From NCBI GenBank assembly GCA_021805885.1, contig JAJZDR010000058.1, positions 1 through 16,735 of the forward strand: 16,735 nt of DNA. The letters run 5' to 3'. Numbering within the stretch: position 1 is the stretch's first letter; every line of letters begins with the position of its first letter. The notes under the pieces are model-generated. The model made no database searches. It had not been told where the DNA came from and saw only the letters and a list, made by a program, of their open reading frames with translations. This DNA comes from a bacterium. GTDB taxonomy: Bacteria > Patescibacteria > Dojkabacteria > JAKAPS01 > JAJZLI01. The translations under genes were made by a program, and so were the position numbers. Shown here piece by piece: positions 1-6,979 of this stretch.

Positions 1-28
1 AGCGCTCTACCAGCTGAGCTAACCACCC
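1..28 (-). tRNA. tRNA, 5' part only (isotype not readable)
   Basis: Read on the minus strand this is the first 28 nt of a tRNA: a 7-nt acceptor strand GGGTGGT, the usual TA at positions 8-9, and a D arm with stem GCTC/GAGC around loop AGCTGGTA. The anticodon lies beyond the window edge. The 5' half resembles bacterial Val or Lys tRNAs, but Lys(UUU) is already present at 11255-11326, so no isotype is claimed. It is the third tRNA in a same-strand series after the two Leu tRNAs and is probably part of the same transcript. Confidence 0.85.
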
Positions 29-47
29 AAGTTTTAAATATATACAA

Positions 48-136
48 TGGGCAGAAGAGGACTTGAACCTCCATGCCACTAAATAAGGGGCACAACCACC
101 TCAAGGTTGCGTGTCTACCGATTCCACCATCTGCCC
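48..136 (-). tRNA. tRNA-Leu(GAG)
   Basis: A complete type II tRNA. The acceptor strand GGGCAGA pairs with TCTGCCC. The anticodon stem CAACC/GGTTG encloses the loop TTGAGGT, giving anticodon GAG. A long variable arm and a T arm with the GGTTCAAGTCC motif follow. The discriminator base is A (position 48) and the next bases are not CCA, so CCA must be added after transcription. It lies 73 bp downstream of tRNA-Leu(CAG) on the same strand. Confidence 0.95.
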
Positions 137-209
137 AAGGATCTGGATCCCAAAAACCTCAAAGACACAGGCATATTATATTTAAAAACAGCGAATTTTG
201 CAACAATTT

Positions 210-291
210 TGCCAGAGAGAGGACTTGAACCTCCAAATCTTTCGATACAGCGTTCTGAACACTGCGTGTATACCAATTTCACCACTCTGGC
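210..291 (-). tRNA. tRNA-Leu(CAG)
   Basis: A complete type II tRNA. Acceptor strands are GCCAGAG and CTCTGGC. The anticodon stem CAGTG/CGCTG (one G-T pair) holds loop TTCAGAA, giving anticodon CAG. The variable arm is short (TATC-GAAA-GAT) and the T arm is GGAGG-TTCAAGT-CCTCT. Discriminator A, no encoded CCA. Its 5' end is one base from the TAG stop of the upstream peptide-binding protein gene, and no promoter is visible between them, so it is probably cut from the same transcript. Confidence 0.95.
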
Positions 292-292
292 A

Positions 293-1861
293 CTATATTT
301 TCCAATCCTCCACAGTTTGATATCTTTGATGTGGATATGCGATATTATTGAAGTTTAATCCTGTTATTTCTTTATTTGATAGATATATAAAGTTTCTACT
401 ATACAAAAATACTGCTGGAGCTAGAGATATAAGGTTTTGCTCGAATAATTGGTATGCTAGTTTTCTTGTTTTTCTGTTTATAGAATTTATACCAATCAGT
501 AAGAATCTATCTATAGTTGAATTTGAAAGATGAGATATATTTTTATAACTTTTTGAGTACCACAGACTAAAGTTGTTAGGATCTACACTTCCTTTTATAT
601 TGGTCAAGATTGCATTATACTTTCCACTTTTTATAATTTCATTAATACTATTTTTATTCCTTTTTACAAATTCTACATTAATCCCTATATTACTCCATGC
701 ATTTTTAAGGTAGGTTATGATAGAGTTAGGAACATTATCATAATATACAATAAGGTTATTTTGATTTATATTTGCTGAACTTGTTTGAAGATAGTGTTGA
801 GCAAGTATAGGGTTATATGTAAAATGTAGCATTGATTTAGAGTCATAGTAAGCCCATGAAGTCTCAGATATAGGACCATCTACAGGTATTGCAAAACCAT
901 TAAGATATTTTCTTACAATAGTATTTCTTGATATTGAGTATTCCATTGCATATCTAAAATTAATATCTGTTAAATTTGTAAGGTTAAAGAATAGTGCCGT
1001 GTATGAATAAGGCATTTGTGATTCATAGATATTGATATTAGAGGACAATTCATTTTTACCGAGATACTGTACATATGCTCCATCTATCTCGTCATATTTT
1101 AATGCTTTTAGTATATTGTTTTCATTTTTAAATATTTGTATCTTAAAATATTGAAAATGAGGTTTACCAAGAAAGTAGTTATTAAATCTTTTAAAAATTA
1201 TTTCATTATCTGTAATGGATGTAAGGATATATGGTCCTGTTCCTATAATGTTAGAGGTATGGTTAAGGTAATTTGCTCCATAAGGAACTACATTAAATCC
1301 TATATCTTCAAAAAATGTAACGTCTATCTGTTGTAGTATGAATTCCAAGCTAAACCTTGATAACTTTTTTACTTCCATATTAGATAGTACTGATGAGGGG
1401 AAATTTGCTTTCTCAAAATTAAAAGAATAGATCACATCTGATGCAGTCATTCTTTGACCATTTTGGAAGAATATATTATGTTTTAAATATATAACATATT
1501 TTGTACCACTACTCTCTTTTTTATATGATTGTGCTAAAACTGCTAATGGACTTCCATTTGATTGAACTTCAAATAATTTACTAAAAACCAATTGGTTTAT
1601 ATCATTCTCAACTGTCATATTGGAACCGCTATATGGGTTATATGAAGTTGTAGTTGCAACAATACCTTCTTTGTAAGTATTTGATTTTAGAAAACCAAGA
1701 TTAAAAAAGTTATTTTGATATAGAAAAAATGTAAGAATAATTACAAGTATTATATAAAATATTATATATGATTTTGGAGAGAATTTTCTAAAAAATGAGT
1801 GTATAGTATAGGGGTAATCCCATAAACTTTCTCTAAACTTTAGGAATAATGATTTAAACAT
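293..1861 (-). CDS. Membrane-anchored peptide ABC transporter substrate-binding protein (SBP_bac_5 family)
   Basis: 522 aa. Residues 1-30 are basic and presumably cytoplasmic. A single hydrophobic segment at about 31-53 is followed by an extracytoplasmic domain typical of DppA/OppA-like proteins. Family landmarks seen are ATTSYNPYSG near the start of the mature domain, an early NDINQLVFSKLFE helix, and YVIYLKHNIFFQNGQRMTAS followed by DVIYSF. There is no lipobox Cys, so the protein is anchored by its N-terminal helix instead of a lipid. Family members bind peptides or other small solutes outside the membrane for ABC import; the ligand here cannot be read. No permease or ATPase gene lies nearby, which makes it an orphan in this window. 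secG is 25 bp upstream and tRNA-Leu(CAG) one base downstream, suggesting one transcript. No SD motif precedes the ATG. Confidence 0.85.
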   Translation of the reverse strand: MFKSLFLKFRESLWDYPYTIHSFFRKFSPKSYIIFYIILVIILTFFLYQNNFFNLGFLKSNTYKEGIVATTTSYNPYSGSNMTVENDINQLVFSKLFEVQSNGSPLAVLAQSYKKESSGTKYVIYLKHNIFFQNGQRMTASDVIYSFNFEKANFPSSVLSNMEVKKLSRFSLEFILQQIDVTFFEDIGFNVVPYGANYLNHTSNIIGTGPYILTSITDNEIIFKRFNNYFLGKPHFQYFKIQIFKNENNILKALKYDEIDGAYVQYLGKNELSSNINIYESQMPYSYTALFFNLTNLTDINFRYAMEYSISRNTIVRKYLNGFAIPVDGPISETSWAYYDSKSMLHFTYNPILAQHYLQTSSANINQNNLIVYYDNVPNSIITYLKNAWSNIGINVEFVKRNKNSINEIIKSGKYNAILTNIKGSVDPNNFSLWYSKSYKNISHLSNSTIDRFLLIGINSINRKTRKLAYQLFEQNLISLAPAVFLYSRNFIYLSNKEITGLNFNNIAYPHQRYQTVEDWKI

Positions 1862-1886
1862 ATACTTGCTTATTTAAGCGCGCTTG

Positions 1887-2123
1887 TTAAGCATGCTTTG
1901 CCACAATTAAGGATAGAATAGTACTTGTTACAAATAATATACCAAGAATAATAGTAGCATAGAGGAGAAGTTTATCAAAACCTCTTCTTGATCTATATGA
2001 TTCTCCTCCCGATGATCCACCAAAAGCCACAGATAAACCTGCACCTCTGTTTTGTAGTATAATAACTATAATAAGAAGTGAAGCTAGTACTATTTGTAAT
2101 ATATCAAGTTGATTAGAATTCAT
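1887..2123 (-). CDS. secG: Preprotein translocase subunit SecG
   Basis: 78 aa, normal for SecG. Two hydrophobic helices (about residues 8-25 and 53-75) flank the family's most conserved stretch, LQNRGAGLSVAFGGSSGG, with a basic segment after it (ESYRSRRGFDK). SecG is the small accessory subunit of the SecYEG channel and helps SecA-driven export across the cytoplasmic membrane. It is first in the minus-strand unit with the anchored peptide-binding protein. Its start codon is only 21 bp from the start of the divergent transglutaminase-like gene, itself a predicted Sec substrate. There is no SD sequence. A TATTAT element lies 7 nt before the ATG, consistent with a leaderless mRNA. Confidence 0.95.
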   Translation of the reverse strand: MNSNQLDILQIVLASLLIIVIILQNRGAGLSVAFGGSSGGESYRSRRGFDKLLLYATIILGILFVTSTILSLIVAKHA

Positions 2124-2144
2124 ATATAAGATAATATCAATAAT
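2124..2144. promoter_or_regulatory. Very short divergent promoter region
   Basis: Only 21 bp, all A/T except two bases, separate the start codons of secG (minus) and the transglutaminase-like gene (plus). On plus, GATAAT (2130-2135) lies 9 nt before ATG. On minus, TATTAT (2131-2136) lies 7 nt before ATG. The -10 elements therefore overlap almost completely, any -35 boxes would lie inside the opposite coding region, and neither transcript would have room for an SD site. Assigned from sequence only. Confidence 0.5.
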
Positions 2145-4088
2145 ATGCGAAAAATAAAAATTGCTATCACAATAGTTATTTTGGCTATTTCCATGTTAAC
2201 ATTCTTTCATAATGTTAATCTGGTACACGCCCAAACATCTCCGTTTAGTGTCGATTATAACATTTTATACAATATATCAAAAGATGGTACCGCAACAGTA
2301 TCATATGATATCAAACTTGTAAACCTAACACCTACTACTTATGCATCATCATACTCTATTGCACTAACATCAACTGACGCTTCATCAATATCAGTAACAT
2401 CATCCTCTGGATCGAGTCTTCCATTTAAAGTAACAAAAGGAGCTACGTCAACATCCATCTTAACCAGTTTTCCAAATTCAGTATATGGTTATGGTACATA
2501 TCAAGAATGGACTATTAATTTTACAACTAATCAGATATCCAAGATGCAAGGAGATTTGATGAACATCATGATTCCTGGGTTTCAACAGAAGAATCTTATA
2601 TCTCAAGTAACAACAACAGTTGAGGTTCCATCATCCTTAGGGTCAATTAACTTTGCATCTCCACAGTTTCCCCAGATAGCAACAAGTGGAAGTAACACTA
2701 CATATACATATAACTCCCAGCAATCCTATTCATCAAGAGGGATTTTGTTAATACTTGGTAATTATCAGGTTTATAAGTTTAAATTCCATTACAAGCTACA
2801 GAATTCAAATTTTTTCTCAAAGCAATCATATAAAATAGTTGTACCTGCAGACTACAAAACACAATCAGTAATATTTTCAAAGATCTCACCAGAGCCTACA
2901 AAAACATACATAGACTCTGATGGTAATTACATAGTAGAGTATGTATTACCTCCAAGATCGAGTTTTACAACTACAATTGAAGGAGAGGCTAAGGTATTCT
3001 CAACATATAATTTTTTTAACAATGCTTTATCTCCAAAAAAATATTTATCTAAAAGTGACATAAAGATATACACAACCAGTCAACCCTACTGGCAGACTAC
3101 AAATACATATATAAAAAATCTAGCAGTAAGCATAGTAAAAGGTGATACAACAACGCTTGAAAAAGCTCAATCTATAGAGAAGTATGTATCAGGTAAACTC
3201 GTATATAATCAGAAAGCAATTTTTGACTCTCAAAGAAAGAGGCTTGGAGCTATAGTTGCTCTAGAAGAGCCTAATAATGCGATATGTCAAGAATATGTAG
3301 ATGTTTTTGTAGCACTTGCAAGGGCCGATGGAATTCCTACACGTATGATAGCAGGATATGGAGATCCTCCTGATATTAATGTAAATCCCCTGCCTCCAGA
3401 TATATTGCATGCTTGGGTGCAATTCTACACACCATCATTTGGTTGGGTAACAGCAGATCCAACATGGCAGTCTACATCAGGTGGATTTAATTTTTTTGGA
3501 AACATTGGATCTAACCATTTGATTCTTGCACGATACGGTCATAGTTCCATAAACCCTCCATTAATATTATCATTCGTAAGAGAAAAAAACCCTCAAAACA
3601 ATATTAATATAGCGGCAGTAAATGCTCCATTTGTAGCTCATCCAAATTTTAGCGTTACAGTATTAAATGATAATAGTTTGGTTTCAGGATTCAAAAATAC
3701 TTTGGATATTAATATTAAAAATACTGGAAATCAGGTTTTGCGTGGACATGATATTACAGTATCATCTAATCAAGGTGTAACTATAGGGAAGATTAATATT
3801 TCTAACAATGCTATTTTTCCAGGGTCATCAGAGATTATAAAGATACCTATACAAACAAAAGATTATTTCTCAAGTGGTACAAAAGAAATCAATATAAATG
3901 CAACATTCTATACATATCACAAAAAAACTGTAAATGAAAAAATCAATAGTCTTTTAACATTTAGTCCTTTATTTGTATCGGGAATAATCCCTTGGATTTT
4001 GATTATTATAATATTCATCCTCTCTATCATATTTGTAGACCTGTTATTTAGGATTAAAAGGAATAAACCAATAACTAAAAACCCATAA
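2145..4088 (+). CDS. Secreted, membrane-anchored transglutaminase-like protein
   Basis: 647 aa. A signal peptide (basic MRKIK, a hydrophobic core, then VHA before QTS) predicts cleavage near residue 30. A Ser/Thr-rich beta-type region fills about 31-330. A transglutaminase-like core (about 345-445) keeps a complete Cys-His-Asp triad: Cys381 in AICQEYVDVF, His422 in LHAWVQF and Asp438 in TADPTW. An Ig/CARDB-like domain follows (about 500-600), then one membrane helix (about 612-635) and a short basic tail. The protein should sit outside the cell, tethered by its C terminus. Families with this core include thiol proteases and cross-linking enzymes; the sequence does not show which activity applies. 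The complete triad argues for an active enzyme. A possible function is processing of surface protein or peptidoglycan peptides, which is inference. It diverges from secG and is followed by a gene with its own promoter, so it is probably monocistronic. Confidence 0.85.
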   Translation: MRKIKIAITIVILAISMLTFFHNVNLVHAQTSPFSVDYNILYNISKDGTATVSYDIKLVNLTPTTYASSYSIALTSTDASSISVTSSSGSSLPFKVTKGATSTSILTSFPNSVYGYGTYQEWTINFTTNQISKMQGDLMNIMIPGFQQKNLISQVTTTVEVPSSLGSINFASPQFPQIATSGSNTTYTYNSQQSYSSRGILLILGNYQVYKFKFHYKLQNSNFFSKQSYKIVVPADYKTQSVIFSKISPEPTKTYIDSDGNYIVEYVLPPRSSFTTTIEGEAKVFSTYNFFNNALSPKKYLSKSDIKIYTTSQPYWQTTNTYIKNLAVSIVKGDTTTLEKAQSIEKYVSGKLVYNQKAIFDSQRKRLGAIVALEEPNNAICQEYVDVFVALARADGIPTRMIAGYGDPPDINVNPLPPDILHAWVQFYTPSFGWVTADPTWQSTSGGFNFFGNIGSNHLILARYGHSSINPPLILSFVREKNPQNNINIAAVNAPFVAHPNFSVTVLNDNSLVSGFKNTLDINIKNTGNQVLRGHDITVSSNQGVTIGKINISNNAIFPGSSEIIKIPIQTKDYFSSGTKEININATFYTYHKKTVNEKINSLLTFSPLFVSGIIPWILIIIIFILSIIFVDLLFRIKRNKPITKNP

Positions 4089-4140
4089 AAAGGCTCAATA
4101 CTGTATTTTTTTACATGCTTTAGCAATTATATAGGGTAAC

Positions 4141-4169
4141 TTGACAAAAATTATCTATATCTTTAGAAT
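4141..4169 (+). promoter_or_regulatory. Sigma70-type promoter of the PEP-synthase-like/gpmI/femAB operon
   Basis: Perfect -35 TTGACA (4141-4146), 17-bp spacer and -10 TAGAAT (4164-4169, one mismatch). Transcription should begin near 4176, which leaves a leader of about 5 nt before the ATG at 4181. There is no space for an SD site. Confidence 0.8.
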
Positions 4170-4180
4170 GAATATATCCT

Positions 4181-6946
4181 ATGAATAATAATTTAAAGGT
4201 TATATATCAATTTAATGAGGTCAGTAGTAGAGATTATATAAAGCTTGGCGATAAATCCATGAGTATTGGATCTATATATAATCTGTCTATTCCAACTCCC
4301 CCTGGTTTTATTATCTCAGCAGATGCATATAACTTTTTCATAGATATAACCAATTTAAAAGAACAAATAAAAGATTTGCTAGAAAAAACAGATTTTGATG
4401 ATGAGAATTCTATAGAGGAAGTTTCATCAAAGATTGAAGATATGATAATGAAATCAGAAATTCCTCCTTTATGTGAAAGAGAGATTGCAAGAGCTTATTC
4501 AAAACTATCTGGATTTTCTGATAGTACGGTTTCAGTAAGATCATCATATATTTTCGGAGAGAATGTAGAAATTCCAGATAACATAATTCAAACTACTTTC
4601 ATTAATATAAAAGGTTTAGCAGAGTTAACACTAGCGGTAAAGGCATGTTGGGCAAGTTTATTTGAACCTGAGGTTTTGAAATATAGAAAAGAAAATAAGA
4701 TTGATGTTGTAAAAACAAGTACATCTATTCTGATACAGAAGATGATCCAAGTAGAAGCATCCGGATTAATGTTTACAGTTTCCCCTCTTGATAGAGATGT
4801 TCACACACTATCTATTCAAGCAATACTAGGAATTTTAGATGGGATAAGATCTGGAGAAATTAATCCAGATAACTACCACATAGATAAAAAAACTCTGAAA
4901 TTTAAAGAAAAAGAAATTTCAAAGCAAGAATATATGTTTGTAAAAAATCATAAATCAAAAAGTAATACTGATGAGAGCATGAAAGTTAAGATCGCATCAA
5001 AATGGCAAGAAAATCAAAAGATTGACAATAAAAATGTAGTCATACTTGCAAGATATGGACTATCATTAGAAGATATGTATAAAAGACCTCAGACTATAGA
5101 ATGGGCTATGGAGAAAGGTAAGCTATGGGTATTAAAGTCTTTAAACATGCCTAGTTTTAATGAAGACGATCTTTTAAACACAGAAAATAATACAGATGAA
5201 AAAGTTGAAGAGGTTGTAGATATAAAAGATAATAAAGATGAGGTTAAAGTAGAAAAGAAAGAAGAGGAAATACCTCAAGGTGTATCACCTCAAGATGATA
5301 ATCCTCCTGAAAGCGTAACTGCTGCAATAAGGTATGATACAAATCTTCTTCTTACAGGATCTCCTGCCTACCCTGGCATTGTATATGGGCAAGTTAAAGT
5401 ACTTAAAGATCTTAGTGAGCAAGACATGGTTGAGAATGGAGATATAATTGTTTGCGAGAATATAAATGATGACTGGAGAGAAGTATTAAGAAAAGTTAAT
5501 GGTCTTATTATAGATAAAGGAGGTGTTGACTCTAAAGCAGTACAAATTGCAAAAGAGATGGATATCCCTTGTATAGTAGGAGCAGAAATAGGATCCAAGG
5601 TACTTGTGAGTGGAGAAAAAATATTTTTTGATGGATCAGTGGGCAGAATATACAAAGATAATAGCGTAAGTTCAACTAATAAAGCTAATACAAATAAAAA
5701 TGGAGAAAACACGGATGAAATATCCACTATAAAAAAAGATGATATGGTTTCAAAGACACCTCAAGAGATATCTCCAGAGACAGTACCTGAGGAGGTAGTA
5801 TCTAAAGATGTAGAAGATGAAAAAACAACAGAGACTCCAGAACCTGTGGTAGATGCTCAGGAAGAACAAGCTCCAAAAACTGCCCCGGAGCTTGCTCAAG
5901 AGATTGCTCAAGAGCCTACTCAAGAAACCCCTCCAGAAGTAGTTACAGAACCTCCAGTTCAAGAACCTGAGGTTCAAGAACCTGAGGTTCAAGAATCTGA
6001 TACAGCTAGAGATGATGAGGATCATAAAAAATCAAAAACTGAAAAAAATATTCTGACTGCAACAAAAGTATATACAACAATATTTGATAGCAAATTATCA
6101 AAAGAGGTTTCAAAAACAAACCTAGATGGTGTTGTGGTTTATGCAGATGATTTAATTCTTGATTTAAAGGTACACCCTAAACAAATTCTATCTATTCAAA
6201 AAAATAAGGAATATATAGAAGACATGTCAAAAAAAGTTATAGAAATATGTGACAGTGTTACTAACACAAGGAGTGTTATCTATACTTTGTCAAATTTCAC
6301 CTCTAATGAATTTTTACAACTTGAAGGGGGAGTTCAATTTGAAATACAAGAAGAGAATCCTTTAATAGGATATAGAGGAACATTGAGGAATATAAAGGAG
6401 ATAGAAGTTTTAAATATGGAGCTTGAGATTATAAAAAATGTAAGAAATAAACATGGTTATAAGAACTTGTGGGTTATGATTCCATATGTAAGAACTCCAG
6501 AAGAATTGGTTGAGATGAAGAAAATCATATCGTCACAAAATTTGAAGCGCTCATCAACATTCAAGGTATTTATTGACCTTCAGGTACCTTCAAATATTAT
6601 TGCGATAGATGAATTACTTGATATAGGCGTTGATGGAATTAATATAAATCTTGATGAATTATCTCAGATGGTTTTAGGTATTGATTATAAGAATCCTAAA
6701 ATACAGAAAGAAATCATCAGTACAAACAGTATAATGAGAAAAGCAATAGAATCAATTTTAAAAAGTTCAAACGAGCATAAGATACTAAACTCTATCTCAG
6801 GAAGGAATATCTCTGATGATCAAGAATTCTTAGAATTTCTTATTAATCATGGTATAAACATTATAAATGCAGAGACTGACAAGGTATATAGTATAAAAGA
6901 AAAAATTGCACAAATAGAAAGAGAATATATACTAAAGAAAACCTAA
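4181..6946 (+). CDS. PEP synthase/PPDK-like three-domain protein, probably catalytically dead
   Basis: 921 aa with PpsA domain order. The N-terminal PPDK_N/ATP-grasp region (1-320) is recognisable by IPTPPGFIISADAY, VSVRSS and KACWASLF. An acidic linker (about 322-385) follows, then the swivelling phosphohistidine domain (about 388-486), a long Pro/Glu/Gln-rich linker (about 490-620), and a PEP-binding TIM-barrel domain (about 623-921) marked by FTSNEFLQLEGG, EENPLIGYRG and VMIPYVRTPEE. Key residues are changed: the swivel motif GGxxSHA reads GGVDSKA (Lys452 for His); the barrel's EIPS reads QVPS (Gln801 for the metal-binding Glu); its GSND reads NLDE (Glu826 for Asp); its ICGQ reads ISGR (Ser873 for catalytic Cys). 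In the ATP domain the usual VQSRP reads LKSLN (Lys319, Leu321). PpsA makes PEP from pyruvate and ATP; this protein should not. A regulatory or scaffold role beside GpmI is plausible but unproven. Its gene begins the operon. Confidence 0.8.
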   Translation: MNNNLKVIYQFNEVSSRDYIKLGDKSMSIGSIYNLSIPTPPGFIISADAYNFFIDITNLKEQIKDLLEKTDFDDENSIEEVSSKIEDMIMKSEIPPLCEREIARAYSKLSGFSDSTVSVRSSYIFGENVEIPDNIIQTTFINIKGLAELTLAVKACWASLFEPEVLKYRKENKIDVVKTSTSILIQKMIQVEASGLMFTVSPLDRDVHTLSIQAILGILDGIRSGEINPDNYHIDKKTLKFKEKEISKQEYMFVKNHKSKSNTDESMKVKIASKWQENQKIDNKNVVILARYGLSLEDMYKRPQTIEWAMEKGKLWVLKSLNMPSFNEDDLLNTENNTDEKVEEVVDIKDNKDEVKVEKKEEEIPQGVSPQDDNPPESVTAAIRYDTNLLLTGSPAYPGIVYGQVKVLKDLSEQDMVENGDIIVCENINDDWREVLRKVNGLIIDKGGVDSKAVQIAKEMDIPCIVGAEIGSKVLVSGEKIFFDGSVGRIYKDNSVSSTNKANTNKNGENTDEISTIKKDDMVSKTPQEISPETVPEEVVSKDVEDEKTTETPEPVVDAQEEQAPKTAPELAQEIAQEPTQETPPEVVTEPPVQEPEVQEPEVQESDTARDDEDHKKSKTEKNILTATKVYTTIFDSKLSKEVSKTNLDGVVVYADDLILDLKVHPKQILSIQKNKEYIEDMSKKVIEICDSVTNTRSVIYTLSNFTSNEFLQLEGGVQFEIQEENPLIGYRGTLRNIKEIEVLNMELEIIKNVRNKHGYKNLWVMIPYVRTPEELVEMKKIISSQNLKRSSTFKVFIDLQVPSNIIAIDELLDIGVDGININLDELSQMVLGIDYKNPKIQKEIISTNSIMRKAIESILKSSNEHKILNSISGRNISDDQEFLEFLINHGINIINAETDKVYSIKEKIAQIEREYILKKT
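5957..6001 (+). repeat. Tandem 15-bp repeat (3 units) within a disordered linker
   Basis: Units at 5957-5971, 5972-5986 and 5987-6001. The first two are identical (GTTCAAGAACCTGAG) and the third differs at two positions. They encode VQEPE, VQEPE and VQESD. Looser CAAGA-containing copies precede them from about 5894. This is an in-frame low-complexity expansion in the linker before the barrel domain, probably free to vary in length. Confidence 0.85.
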
Positions 6947-6979
6947 AAATTATAAGTAATCTTATTAAAAAATAAAGTT

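Noticed and set aside
107..358. Open frame of 83 codons on the plus strand
   Set aside because: It runs across two tRNA-Leu genes in antisense and into the end of the SBP gene; no homology features.
1864..1891. AAGCATGCTT and AAGCGCGCTT palindromes between secG and the SBP gene
   Set aside because: The first is part of the secG codons for its last residues; neither is followed by a T-tract, so terminator or operator roles are unsupported.
4089..4140. Terminator after the transglutaminase-like gene (AATACTGTATT followed by T7)
   Set aside because: The stem could have only four A-T/T-A pairs around a 3-nt loop; too weak to call although the T-run is long.
5368..6025. Minus-strand open frames of 119 and 91 codons inside the PEP-synthase-like gene
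   Set aside because: They are antisense shadows of a biased, low-complexity coding region, without promoters or recognisable domains.
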